Shown: positions 36,546 through 44,801 of the stretch, in pieces
How the letters are laid out: each line of letters starts with the position of its first letter
Numbering within the stretch: position 1 is the first letter of the stretch
From: Streptomyces sp. NBC_00335
GTDB lineage: Bacteria > Actinomycetota > Actinomycetes > Streptomycetales > Streptomycetaceae
Assembly: GCF_036127095.1 (NCBI RefSeq)
Contig: NZ_CP108006.1
Location: 3,968,001 to 4,032,000 of the forward strand
Length of the DNA stretch: 64,000 nt
Direction of reading: 5' to 3'
Translations under genes and position numbers: made by a program
Notes under the pieces: model-generated
Database searches by the model: none
What the model was told of the DNA's origin: nothing
The model's input: only the letters and a program-made list of their open reading frames with translations

Positions 36546-37070
36546 TCAGGCGTCGAGAACCTGTCCCTCACGCCGCACGACGGGCGGCTCGACCGACCAG
36601 GGGAAGTTGACCCACTCGTCGGTCTTCTTCCACACGTATTCGCACTTCACGAGCGAGTGGGACTTCTCGTAGATCACGGCGGACCGGACCTCGGCGACGT
36701 GCCCGAGACAGAAGTCGTGGACGAGCTTGAGCGTCTTGCCCGTATCGGCGACGTCGTCGGCGATCAGCACCTTCTTGGCGGTGAAGTCGATCGCCTCGGG
36801 CACGGGCGCCAGCATGACCGGCATCTCCAAGGTGGTGCCCACGCCGGTGTAGAACTCGACGTTCACGAGGTGAATGTTCTTGCAGTCGAGCGCGTACGCC
36901 AGACCGCCGGCGACGAACACTCCGCCGCGGGCGATGCTCAGGATGATGTCGGGCTCGTAGCCGTCGTCGGCGATGGTCTGCGCCAGCTCGCGCACGGCCC
37001 GGCCGAATCCCTCGTAGTCGAGGTTCTCGCGCACTGCGCCGCTCACTGCGTCACTCGCTCCGTCACTCAT
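36546..37070 (-). CDS. Phosphoribosyltransferase (type I PRTase fold)
   Basis: A 174-residue protein with the PRPP-binding loop [14 protein letters not shown] near residue 100 and [19 protein letters not shown] earlier, as in xanthine/hypoxanthine-type transferases. The base is not known. It starts 1-4 bp over the dcd stop and so is translationally coupled to dCTP deaminase, fitting a nucleotide salvage pair. ATG 37070 follows GAGGCACGAGG. Confidence 0.85.
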   Translation of the reverse strand: MSDGASDAVSGAVRENLDYEGFGRAVRELAQTIADDGYEPDIILSIARGGVFVAGGLAYALDCKNIHLVNVEFYTGVGTTLEMPVMLAPVPEAIDFTAKKVLIADDVADTGKTLKLVHDFCLGHVAEVRSAVIYEKSHSLVKCEYVWKKTDEWVNFPWSVEPPVVRREGQVLDA

Positions 37071-37654
37071 GCCTCGTGCCTCACCTGGGTCCGGTGGAAG
37101 TTCTGGAAGGACCGCGAGGCCGTCGGGCCGCGCTGGCCCTGGTACCGCGATCCGTACCGCTCGCTCCCGTACGGGAACTCCGCGGGCGAGCTGAGCCGGA
37201 ACAGACACAGCTGCCCGATCTTCATACCCGGCCAGAGCTTGATCGGCAGCGTGGCGAGGTTCGACAGCTCCAGCGTCACGTGGCCCGAGAACCCGGGGTC
37301 GATGAAACCGGCGGTCGAATGCGTCACCAGCCCCAGCCTGCCAAGACTGGACTTCCCCTCCAGTCTGGAGGCGATGTCGTCGGGCAGCGAGATGACCTCG
37401 TAGGTCGAGGCGAGTACGAACTCACCCGGGTGCAGGATGAACGCCTCGTCACCGTCCGGCTCGACCATCCGGGTCAGATCGCTCTGCTCGGTGGCGGGGT
37501 CGATGTGGGCGTAGCGGTGATTCTCGAAGACCCGGAAGAACCGGTCGAGACGTACATCGATGCTGGAGGGCTGCACCATCGACTCGTCGAAGGGGTCGAT
37601 GCGAACCCGTCCGCTGTCGATCTCGGCCCGGATGTCTTTATCAGAGAGAAGCAC
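37067..37654 (-). CDS. dcd: dCTP deaminase
   Basis: Deaminates dCTP to dUTP for thymidylate synthesis. The 195-residue protein shows the start [28 protein letters not shown], the catalytic Glu region [18 protein letters not shown], and [12 protein letters not shown], followed by the C-terminal lid [13 protein letters not shown]. The start is GTG at 37654, in agreement with family length. It is upstream of, and overlaps, the phosphoribosyltransferase gene. Confidence 0.95.
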   Translation of the reverse strand: MLLSDKDIRAEIDSGRVRIDPFDESMVQPSSIDVRLDRFFRVFENHRYAHIDPATEQSDLTRMVEPDGDEAFILHPGEFVLASTYEVISLPDDIASRLEGKSSLGRLGLVTHSTAGFIDPGFSGHVTLELSNLATLPIKLWPGMKIGQLCLFRLSSPAEFPYGSERYGSRYQGQRGPTASRSFQNFHRTQVRHEA

Positions 37655-37717
37655 GTCCCGAGGATACGCAGAGCGCGCGGGCCGCCCCAATCGAGGCGGA
37701 ACCCCGCGCGCCGATGT

Positions 37718-37885
37718 CTACCGCTTCGACGCCGCTCCCACGGGCACGGCATGCCGCAGCCGCGCACAGCGCGGACACCGCAGCAGCCGCCCCGGCCCGA
37801 TCCGACCGGCACCGAGGTGCTGCAGCGGGAACGAAGCGGTGCTGAATACGTGCCCTTCGGCACAACGGACGACGGTGTGCTCCAT
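37718..37885 (-). CDS. Small zinc-ribbon-like protein
   Basis: A 55-residue protein with Cys/His pairs CAEGH and CPRC that could bind one zinc (VVRCAEGHVF, then LLRCPRCARLRHAVP). Short proteins of this sequence type are common in Streptomyces; the role is unknown. ATG 37885 follows AAAGGGA. It is 64 bp upstream of dcd on the same strand. Confidence 0.75.
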   Translation of the reverse strand: MEHTVVRCAEGHVFSTASFPLQHLGAGRIGPGRLLRCPRCARLRHAVPVGAASKR

Positions 37886-38109
37886 CGAGTCCCTTTCCCC
37901 AACCAGCCGTACTGCGATGAATCGCCACATTAGGGGATGAACAAGACCCACTCCAGCCGCCGCTCCGCACACACAAGGTACGCCCCAACTCCCGCCCCCA
38001 CGACCCTCCGTGCACCCCGCACGCGACACCACTCCCGGGGCGAATTCACCAGGGGTCGATCATGGGGTAGGGTGAGAAACGATAGCGCTCCAGGCAACTG
38101 GACGGCTGC

Positions 38110-38183
38110 GCGGATGTAGTTTAATGGTAGAACATGAGCTTCCCAAGCTTATAGCGCGGGTTCGATTCCCGTCATCCGCTCCA
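38110..38183 (+). tRNA. tRNA-Gly (anticodon CCC)
   Basis: A 74-base cloverleaf with CCA encoded. Acceptor GCGGATG pairs with CATCCGC, D arm contains AATGGTAGA, anticodon stem TGAGC/GCTTA encloses loop TTCCCAA (CCC anticodon), and the T arm has GGGTTCGATTCCC. Its 3' 44 bases, from the anticodon loop to CCA, are the integration core repeated at 59993 and 61951. The integrated element rebuilds the 3' half, so the gene stays functional. Confidence 0.97.
38140..38183. repeat. Attachment site copy 1 (attL, within tRNA-Gly)
   Basis: 44-bp core identical to 59993-60036 and 61951-61994, covering the anticodon loop to the CCA end. Identity with copy 2 extends two bases further. Confidence 0.93.
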
Positions 38184-38188
38184 CGGCA

Positions 38189-38215
38189 AAGCCCCAGGTC
38201 AGCAACCTGGGGCTT
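38189..38215 (+). terminator. Terminator hairpin behind tRNA-Gly
   Basis: AAGCCCCAGGT pairs with ACCTGGGGCTT, followed by GTTTGTTGT. Equivalent hairpins follow att copies 2 and 3, so each element brings its own tRNA terminator. Confidence 0.85.
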
Positions 38216-38242
38216 GTTTGTTGTCTAGACCTATCTGGGCCC

Positions 38243-38261
38243 GCGTGCCATTCGCGTGCCA
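38243..38261. promoter_or_regulatory. Putative integrase arm sites, left end of element 1
   Basis: GCGTGCCA twice with an 11-bp period (38243-38250 and 38254-38261), 60-78 bp inside the core. The same CGTGCCA word is paired near the right end of the element (59864-59880). The rest of 38184-38401 holds no gene. Confidence 0.55.
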
Positions 38262-38401
38262 TAACTTCCCTAACGGGGCGTCAGATTGAGTCCCCTCCTT
38301 CCTCGTGGAATGACCTGCCGTACACCGTCCGGCGGCCGGTACGATCCACGGACCTACCCGGAGGTGCGGGCCGACCGGGCAGCCCAGTGAGGGGAAGCAT
38401 C

Positions 38402-39127
38402 TTGAATCGCACTTCCGTCGCGGCCGTCCTCGCCGCGGGCTTGGTTCTGGCCATGGCCGCCTGCGACGGCGACACCGGCGACAAGGCCAAGACCACTGCC
38501 GCCGGCAGCGCGGCGCCGTCCCCGTCGGCCACGTACAACGACCGGCTGCTGGACGAGGGGCAGAAGCAGTTCCTGGCCGTCGTGTGGAAGTACACGCCCA
38601 AGCGGGCCGAGATAGCCGCGATGTCCGCACAAGACCTCAAGGCCATGACAGAGACGTACGCAACCGAGTGCTCGGGGCGCCGCAAGGACCGCGAGCAGTC
38701 GTTGAAAAGCTCCCCGACCGGGCAGAAGGCCACCCCGGAGCAGTTCGCTGAGGTCCTGGACGCCTGGGACAAGCTGTGCGGCATCGAGCCGGGCGCCCGC
38801 GAGGAGCTGCTGAAGCATGTCAAGATCTCCAACGGGCACGCCGACCCTGACTTCGGTGGCGGGCCGGTGTACCTGTACGACCTCTCGATCACCAATCTCG
38901 GCAAGGACGCGGCCGACTACCGCGTCACCATCGAGGCGTACGACAAGGACGGCGACTTCCTCGGCGAGACCGAGGCCCACGCCGAACGACTCGGCCCCGA
39001 CAAGACCAACCGCCAGCCGGAGCAGCTGATCGTCCCGAACGGGGTGTCCAACGGCACCATCGCGGACATTGCCGAACTGAAGGTCACCGACGTGGAACGC
39101 GTGCCCGGCGGCACACTGTTCCAATAG
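38402..39127 (+). CDS. Putative lipoprotein, element 1 cargo
   Basis: A 241-residue protein with a lipoprotein signal (AVLAAGLVLAMAAC; lipobox Cys near residue 20) and a soluble extracellular part. The C-terminal 100 residues look like an immunoglobulin-like domain (VYLYDLSITNLGKDAADYRVTI) of the FxLYD/DUF4352 kind. The start is TTG at 38402 behind GAGGGGAAG. It is the first gene inside the element; role unknown. Confidence 0.75.
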   Translation: MNRTSVAAVLAAGLVLAMAACDGDTGDKAKTTAAGSAAPSPSATYNDRLLDEGQKQFLAVVWKYTPKRAEIAAMSAQDLKAMTETYATECSGRRKDREQSLKSSPTGQKATPEQFAEVLDAWDKLCGIEPGAREELLKHVKISNGHADPDFGGGPVYLYDLSITNLGKDAADYRVTIEAYDKDGDFLGETEAHAERLGPDKTNRQPEQLIVPNGVSNGTIADIAELKVTDVERVPGGTLFQ

Positions 39128-39319
39128 GACCCGCCGAACGCTGCTTGCCCTCCTTCGCGGCCCCGAGCCTCGTTCGCCCTGCCCCGTGGAACTGTGGCCG
39201 AGTGGCGAATGGTTCTCTCCGCCTGCGAGAACGGGATCGATCGAGCGGTGCCGTGCTGTTGTCAGACGTTCCCGATTTCCGATTTCCCCGCGATCGTGCG
39301 AGTGGGTGCTGGAGGAGAC

Positions 39320-39964
39320 ATGGCGAGACGAATGCGCGACGAGGCGTTCCGGATAGAGCAGGAGCAGGGGCGCTACGCCCCCCACGTGCGGCCGATCAAT
39401 GAGATGGTCGACGCCTTGCGCGACCAGGACGGGCGTGGCTGGATGCCGCACGTCGCCCCCTGGCACGGGGGAGCGGACGCGCGCGCCCTATCGATCCTGC
39501 GGGATCCGGGGCCCAAGACACAGGAAGGGGTCGGCTCCGGATTCCTGTGTGTGGAGAACGACGACCCGACTGCGGAGCTGCAGGTCCAGCTCTTCGAGGG
39601 GGCGGGGATCGCGCCGCGAGACGTCACTCCCTGGAACGCCTACCCCTGGTACATCAACCGCTCGCCGAAGGCGGCCGAGCTCCAGGCCGGCGTCGAGGTC
39701 CTGAAGCAGCTGCTGGGGCTGATGCCGAAGATCGAGGTCGTGCTTCTCCAGGGCAGCGAAGCCCAGGACGCGTGGCGCCGGCTACTCAAGACGCACCCCG
39801 AAGCGGTCCGTGAGCGGAGCGTGAAGGTGGTGAGCACCTACCACCCCGGGCGCCAGGCGCTCTTCGTACGAGACCCCGAGGAACGCGCGCGCCGCGCCCA
39901 GCACAGAGTCGACTCCTGCCAGAGCGTCGGTGACGTGCTCCGTGGCCTGGGCGGGCCGTCATAG
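39320..39964 (+). CDS. Uracil-DNA glycosylase-family protein
   Basis: A 214-residue protein with UDG-superfamily landmarks: ILRDPGP (motif 1 region), PWNAYPWYIN (after the base-binding loop), VLLQGSEAQDAWRRLL and the C-terminal STYHPGRQALF, equivalent to the DNA-intercalation HPS/HPG motif. Such proteins remove uracil or related bases, or bind damaged DNA. In a mobile element it could counter uracil-based DNA changes, or act as a defence or inhibitor protein. ATG 39320 follows GGAGGA. It is unusual cargo so close to the left att site. Confidence 0.75.
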   Translation: MARRMRDEAFRIEQEQGRYAPHVRPINEMVDALRDQDGRGWMPHVAPWHGGADARALSILRDPGPKTQEGVGSGFLCVENDDPTAELQVQLFEGAGIAPRDVTPWNAYPWYINRSPKAAELQAGVEVLKQLLGLMPKIEVVLLQGSEAQDAWRRLLKTHPEAVRERSVKVVSTYHPGRQALFVRDPEERARRAQHRVDSCQSVGDVLRGLGGPS

Positions 39965-40050
39965 AGCTCGGTCGCACTCGCGCGGCCTATGGGCGTCGCC
40001 GCCCTTCTCTGTGCTCCACGATCGGCCGGTGTTCTAGGGGGAATTGATCT

Positions 40051-40488
40051 ATGTGGTGGGACAGCGGCGGATGCAGCAAGGCACTCCGGACGATTTCTGC
40101 GTTGCTCCCTGTCCTCGCCGCGTCGACGCTGGCGACCAGTTGCTCCTCGTACGATCCAGCACAGGCTTCAGCGTGGCAGCGGGACTACTGCGTCAAGCTC
40201 GCGGCGTGGCAGGGTGCCAGAAACGCGATGCTGTCGAGCGCTGGCAGCGTCGACGCGAGCGATTGGCGGAACATCGAATGGGCGGAGTACGACCGCGCTG
40301 AAGAAGCAGGCTCCGAGGCAATCAATGCGGCCAAGATCCTTGATCGGGAAAACCTTGACCATGCCTCCAGCTACATCTTCGATGACACTGAAAAAGCGGT
40401 CATAGACCGCAATGCGGACGCAGAGGCGCGGGCGGCCACCTACTGTTCGGGCTCGGGATTCGGAGATCTCCTCAAGGGCGCCAGGTAG
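40051..40488 (+). CDS. Small putative lipoprotein, element 1 cargo
   Basis: A 145-residue protein with signal LPVLAASTLATSC (lipobox Cys near residue 31) and a helical domain rich in Ala and Asp. No family is recognised. ATG 40051 follows AGGGGGAA. It lies head-to-head with nothing and ends 65 bp before the convergent integrase stop. Confidence 0.6.
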   Translation: MWWDSGGCSKALRTISALLPVLAASTLATSCSSYDPAQASAWQRDYCVKLAAWQGARNAMLSSAGSVDASDWRNIEWAEYDRAEEAGSEAINAAKILDRENLDHASSYIFDDTEKAVIDRNADAEARAATYCSGSGFGDLLKGAR

Positions 40489-40553
40489 CTGGGATCGATC
40501 GCTTAAACGCAGGGGTGCGGTCCGGCTTGCTGCCGGACCGCACCCCCTGCACG

Positions 40554-41765
40554 TCACCTCCGCCGAGCCGTGGCGGCAGGAGCCGGGGGCAGCGGAACGA
40601 TCTTGTGGTCGGAGGCGGTCGCGCCAGTGCCCAACCGACGGTCTGCTGGCGTCCGCTGGCTGCGGACGCTGGTGTCGATGTCGGCGGCGAGCTTGCGCTG
40701 ATGCTCCCTGGTGGAGTGCTGATAGATCAGCTGCGCACGCTCGGAGGACTGGCCCGCGCGGACCATGAGGTCCTTCAACTTGGCGCCGGTGTCGGCGGCG
40801 AGGGTGTTGCCCGTGTGCCGCAGGTCGTAGAAGCGGAACTCCTTGGACATGCCGACCGCGTCGCGGGCCTTGCGCCACTTCCGGCCGAAGGAGGTACCCC
40901 GCAGGGCAGCTCCCCTCTCCCCCACGAAGACCAGGCCGTCGGGCCCGTCCTGAGCGAACCACTCCAGGTGCCGGCGGACGTCGAGGAGGACGAAGCCGGG
41001 CAGCATGATCTCCCGTTTGCCCGCGCGGGACTTGGGATCACCGATTACCCTCCGGCCGGTGTTCAGCTCCGGGGCAGCACGCCGCACCCGGACCGAGCCG
41101 GTGTCGAGGTCGATGTCGGCGCGGCGCAGCTCCGCCAGCTCCTCCGGCCGCATCGAGGCGAAGGCTCCGAGGAGGACCATCAGCCGCCAGCGGATCCCGA
41201 TGGCCTCGGCGAGCGCGAAGACCTGCTCGACGGTGGCCACGGGCCGCTCGTCCGCGTCTTCGCGCCCCGCCCCGCGGATGGAGCAGGGGTTCCGGCGGAT
41301 CAGCTCGTCCTCGACCGCAGTCTGCATGACGGCCTTCAGCAACCGGTATGCCTTGGCCGTGGTGGTGGCCCCCGTTGCCTTGCGCCGTTCCGCGCGCCAG
41401 GTCCTGACCTTGGCCGGGCTGATGGTGTTGACGTGCTGCTCACCGAAGGTCGGCTCCAGGTGAAGGCGCAGCAGCCTCCGGTACAGCTCCTCGGTGGTCG
41501 GAGCGATGCCGCGCTCGTCGATCCAGCGCTTGGCGTACTCCGCGAACAGCACCTCGCCGGCCATCGGGTCGATCCAGTCGCCTCTGGCCTGGTCGGCCTG
41601 GATCTGGGCGAGGAACACCTCAGCGTCGCGCTTGGTCTCGTACGTCTGCGGGGCCGCGCGCAGGATGGCGCCCGCGCCGGGATAGCGGGCCTGGTAGCGG
41701 CCCGAGGGCAGTTTGCGGATCGCGCCGAAGCTGCGGCGCGGTGCCCTTCTGCGGGATCGCGTCAC
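40554..41765 (-). CDS. int: Tyrosine recombinase (site-specific integrase)
   Basis: A 403-residue phage-type integrase: N-terminal arm-binding domain (residues 10-60), SAM-like core-binding domain (70-160), catalytic domain 170-360. Catalytic residues are Arg206 in SMRPEEL, Lys250, YDLRH with Arg316, and nucleophile Tyr348 in LIYQH. The usual HxLR His is Tyr313 and the GH His is Gln339, changes seen in some actinobacterial integrases. It should recombine the 44-bp tRNA-Gly core. It lies 2.4 kb from the att site with cargo in between, and directly abuts the excisionase-like gene. Confidence 0.95.
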   Translation of the reverse strand: MTRSRRRAPRRSFGAIRKLPSGRYQARYPGAGAILRAAPQTYETKRDAEVFLAQIQADQARGDWIDPMAGEVLFAEYAKRWIDERGIAPTTEELYRRLLRLHLEPTFGEQHVNTISPAKVRTWRAERRKATGATTTAKAYRLLKAVMQTAVEDELIRRNPCSIRGAGREDADERPVATVEQVFALAEAIGIRWRLMVLLGAFASMRPEELAELRRADIDLDTGSVRVRRAAPELNTGRRVIGDPKSRAGKREIMLPGFVLLDVRRHLEWFAQDGPDGLVFVGERGAALRGTSFGRKWRKARDAVGMSKEFRFYDLRHTGNTLAADTGAKLKDLMVRAGQSSERAQLIYQHSTREHQRKLAADIDTSVRSQRTPADRRLGTGATASDHKIVPLPPAPAATARRR

Positions 41766-41984
41766 TCAGACCACCAGCCCGAAGCGCGCCTGTCGGCCGC
41801 GCAGGGGTTCGACGGTCTGCTCCTCGATGTACGCGGTCAGGACGCTGTCGGCGATGCGGACATGCTTGCCGAACTTGGCGTAGCCGATACGGCGTTCGGA
41901 GATGAGGCGCCGGATGAAGCGCACGCCGGTGCCGAGGCGTTCGGCTGCCTGTTCCACGGTGAGGAAGGTGTCGGGGGTGGTCAC
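41766..41984 (-). CDS. xis: Excisionase-like HTH protein
   Basis: A 72-residue protein with an excisionase/MerR-like winged helix: TFLTVEQAAERLGTGVRFIRRLISERRI followed by VRIADSVLTAYIEEQ. Such proteins bend DNA for excision. Its stop abuts the integrase start. The GTG start at 41984 directly follows AAGGAG with almost no spacer, so the true start may be further upstream. Confidence 0.8.
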   Translation of the reverse strand: MTTPDTFLTVEQAAERLGTGVRFIRRLISERRIGYAKFGKHVRIADSVLTAYIEEQTVEPLRGRQARFGLVV

Positions 41985-42195
41985 CTCCTTCGCTGTGCGG
42001 GAACGCTGGGCGGAGGTGTGGGGTATCGCCGTGTGGCGCAAGCAGTGCTCCGGATCTGGCCTCGGCTGGGTGAACTTGGGCGGGGGCGGCAACCCCCTGA
42101 TAGCCGGGCCTGTGTGTCGTTCAGGGATGGGACAGGCAGTACAGCCGTGGTCTGGGGGTTTGCGGGCCCAGGGCGGCGTGTGGAGCGGTCGGCTG

Positions 42196-42699
42196 TTACG
42201 GGCCTGATGGCGGGCCGAACTGCTCCTGGTTGATCTTCATGGTGTTCTCGGCGATGGCGTTGCTGACCATCACGTCGGCTTCCTCGCGGATCTCGGGGTG
42301 CTCGTCGAGGTAGGCGGCCAGTTCGTCGGTGGCGCGCCTGTAGGCGTGCTGGGCGCGCTGGGCGGTCGCGTTGGTGGCGATCACCGCGTCGATGAGTTCC
42401 AGGGCCGGGCCGGCGGCCAGCGTGGGCGGGCCGACCAGGTTGGACAGCGACAGGTCGAAGATGTCCGCGAAGCCGATGGCCTCGTCAAGGTTGATGCGGC
42501 GCTTGCGGTTCTCGATGCGCCACACGGCCGACGGGTTCATCTCGTAGCCGGCCTCGTTGAGCAGGTCGGACACCAAAGTGGTACTCCAACCTCTCTTGTC
42601 GCGCTCGACCTTGATCCGCGTGGCGACGTTGTCCTCGCCTCTGAGGAGCACACCCTCTGGTGCCTCCTCATCGCGTCCCTGGTGATCGTCTTGGGCCAT
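42196..42699 (-). CDS. XRE-family repressor of element 1
   Basis: A 167-residue protein with a central HTH (STTLVSDLLNEAGYEMNPSAVWRIENRKRRINLDEAIGFADIF) and a helical C-terminus. It resembles regulators next to int/xis in actinobacterial elements. It is divergent from the ATPase gene across a region with a 60-bp imperfect inverted repeat (42747-42813), its probable operator. ATG 42699 follows GGAGG; GTG 42702 is the alternative. Confidence 0.75.
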   Translation of the reverse strand: MAQDDHQGRDEEAPEGVLLRGEDNVATRIKVERDKRGWSTTLVSDLLNEAGYEMNPSAVWRIENRKRRINLDEAIGFADIFDLSLSNLVGPPTLAAGPALELIDAVIATNATAQRAQHAYRRATDELAAYLDEHPEIREEADVMVSNAIAENTMKINQEQFGPPSGP

Positions 42700-42746
42700 C
42701 ACACCTCCGCGTCCTGCAGTCGTCGGTACCGAGTTGTAGCGACAGG

Positions 42747-42813
42747 AAAAACCATACCATGGAATCTGCGGTAGGCAGAGCTCCCTACGTGTCGCAGATT
42801 ATGGTATGGTTTT
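42747..42813. promoter_or_regulatory. Large inverted repeat, probable operator/promoter region
   Basis: AAAACCATACCA..AATCTGCG (42748-42770) is mirrored by CGCAGATT..TGGTATGGTTTT (42793-42813), a 20-bp imperfect palindrome in an AT-rich gap between the divergent repressor and ATPase genes. TATGGT/ACCATA words could be -10 boxes. Likely the master switch of the element. Confidence 0.65.
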
Positions 42814-43005
42814 GCAGTGGCACCGCATACTTATACATGACTGCTGGAGGTCCGCATCGGCCGCAGACACACAAAAAGCCCCTCGGTGAACGGACACCGA
42901 GGGGCTCAAAGCGCAAACCTCACGCCGCCCATCCCTGAACGACTGGCTGCAAGACCGGGATTGCCGTCCCGTGTGGCCCACAACCTGAGGAGCTCGTCAC
43001 CCAGT

Positions 43006-44292
43006 ATGACCGAATCCACCCCGAGCACGCCATCCCACAGCACCGCTCCCACCGCCTGGCCGGCGGTCGCTGTCCCCGGCCAGCCTGGCGCCCACCTGCA
43101 CGACGAGGAGGACGGGCAGCCCAGCGCGGCCATTCAGTCCCCCGCCGAGCCGGGGCCTCCCGCCGCCCCTGCCATTCCGGCCTCGGAGGGCGCGGCGATC
43201 CTGGACGAACTGCGGGCCACGATCCGGCGGTACGTGGTCATGCCCAGCGAGGAGGCCCTGACGGCCGCCACACTTTGGGCGGCAGCCACGCATCTGCAGG
43301 CGGTGTGGCAGCACGCGCCGCGCCTGGCGGTGGTGGGACCTGCGAAGCGGTGCGGGAAGTCGCGGCTGCTGGAGGTCCTGATCGAGGCGGTCCATGATCC
43401 GCTGATCACGGTCAACGCGTCCGCGGCGGCGATCTTCCGCTCGATCGGCGACGCGAATCCGCCCACGCTGCTGGTGGACGAGGTCGACACGATCTTCGGA
43501 TCGGCGAAGGTCGCGGAGAAGAACGAGGAGATGCGCGGTCTGCTCAACGCGGGCCACCAGCGCAACCGCCCCACCCTGCGCGTGTCTGGGCCTAACCACG
43601 ACGTGCAGAAGTTCTCCACCTTCGCCATGGCCGCCCTGGCCGGCATCGGGGACCTGCCCGACACGATCATGGACCGGTCGGTGGTCATCCGCATGCGCCG
43701 CCGCGCTGGCGGCGAGAAGGTGACCGCCTGGCGATACGGCCGCGACGACCTGACGGTCAGGGCACTGCGGGAGCGGCTGGCGGCCTGGCTGGCCAGCGTC
43801 CGCGACGAGGCCATCGCACTGGAGCCCAAGCTCCCGGTCGATGACCGCGCCGCCGACACCTGGGAGCCGTTGATCAGCGTCGCCGACCTCGCAGGCGGAC
43901 GCTGGCCGTTGATCGCCCGCACGGCGTGCAAGGCCATGACGGACTACGAGTCCGGGCGGGACCAGGACGGCGGGCTGAAGATCCGCATCCTGACCGACAT
44001 CCGCAAAGCCTTCGCCAGCGTCGGCAACCCGCCCGCCCTGCGGACCGCCGACCTGCTGAACCTCCTCAACGAAGACCCCGAGGCACCATGGGCCGAGATC
44101 AGCTCCGGCGGCCTCACCCCACTGAAGCTGCGAGCCCTGCTGACCGACTACGGCATCAGCTCCGGCAACCGCCGCTTCCCCGGCGGCAACCAGGCCAAGG
44201 GCTTCACCCTCGCGCAGTTCACCGACGCCTGGACCCGGTACTGCCCGCCGGAGCGACCCGCCCCCGAAGCAGCACCCGCCACCGGCGCGTAA
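43006..44292 (+). CDS. P-loop ATPase with DUF3631-type C-terminus
   Basis: A 428-residue protein. After a Pro/Ala-rich N-terminus, residues 60-300 form a P-loop ATPase with Walker A GPAKRCGKS (111-119) and Walker B TLLVDEVDTIF (154-164). The C-terminal 150 residues resemble DUF3631 (ILTDIRKAFASVGNP, then LLTDYGISSGNRRFPGG). DUF3631 proteins occur on actinobacterial plasmids and integrative elements, probably as helicase-like replication proteins. It is the first gene rightward from the presumed operator and so may be released on induction. Confidence 0.82.
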   Translation: MTESTPSTPSHSTAPTAWPAVAVPGQPGAHLHDEEDGQPSAAIQSPAEPGPPAAPAIPASEGAAILDELRATIRRYVVMPSEEALTAATLWAAATHLQAVWQHAPRLAVVGPAKRCGKSRLLEVLIEAVHDPLITVNASAAAIFRSIGDANPPTLLVDEVDTIFGSAKVAEKNEEMRGLLNAGHQRNRPTLRVSGPNHDVQKFSTFAMAALAGIGDLPDTIMDRSVVIRMRRRAGGEKVTAWRYGRDDLTVRALRERLAAWLASVRDEAIALEPKLPVDDRAADTWEPLISVADLAGGRWPLIARTACKAMTDYESGRDQDGGLKIRILTDIRKAFASVGNPPALRTADLLNLLNEDPEAPWAEISSGGLTPLKLRALLTDYGISSGNRRFPGGNQAKGFTLAQFTDAWTRYCPPERPAPEAAPATGA

Positions 44293-44801
44293 CCCGTCGC
44301 GACTCGTCCCACCCGTCCCCGCGCAGGTCAGCGCGGGGACGGGTCAGGACCCTGCAACGGGTCAACCCGACATCACCACGCTGCTGACCTCGCCGAACAC
44401 AGCAGGCGCGGCTCGCAGCCGCCTTCCGAGGACTCTCGGAGCGGCCTGCGGACCAACACCCGTACCGACCCGTCCCCACTCGTCCCACCGACCGTCCCCG
44501 AGCCGGACACTCCGGCCCTCGCAACGAGTCGGGCCGACATCAGGCGCCCACCCGTACCTGCCCTGACCAGCAACGGGACGAGTGGGACGAGTCCACGCCC
44601 TTCACGGCCACCCGCCCCCGTGCCCGCCTCCACCCTGGAGACCACCCCTTGCACTCCCCTGCCCCAAGCGCCCCGGCAGCCATGCGCAGCATCCACGCTG
44701 GCATCGCGGTACTCGCCCCGGCCGCCGAGGACGAGGCCCCCACACAAAGCCACGATCCCGGCGATGCTCGCCGAGCACCCACACCCGCTGGGTGCCGTCG
44801 A
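44293..44801. other. 509-bp gap with CTCGTCCCA repeats, candidate origin
   Basis: No convincing gene. CTCGTCCCA occurs at 44303-44311 and 44479-44487 and inverted at 44583-44591, with a half copy at 44574-44582; CCCGTCCCC words are interspersed. Repeats of this sort between replication and mobilization genes suggest an iteron-like origin or oriT. A 61-codon frame (44620-44805) ends in GTGA overlap with the next start but lacks any family signal. Confidence 0.4.

Noticed and set aside
40554..41765. Integrase judged inactive because the HxLR His and GH His are changed
   Set aside because: Tyr and Gln occur at these places in other actinobacterial integrases. Both Arg, the Lys and the nucleophile Tyr are present, so it is kept as functional.
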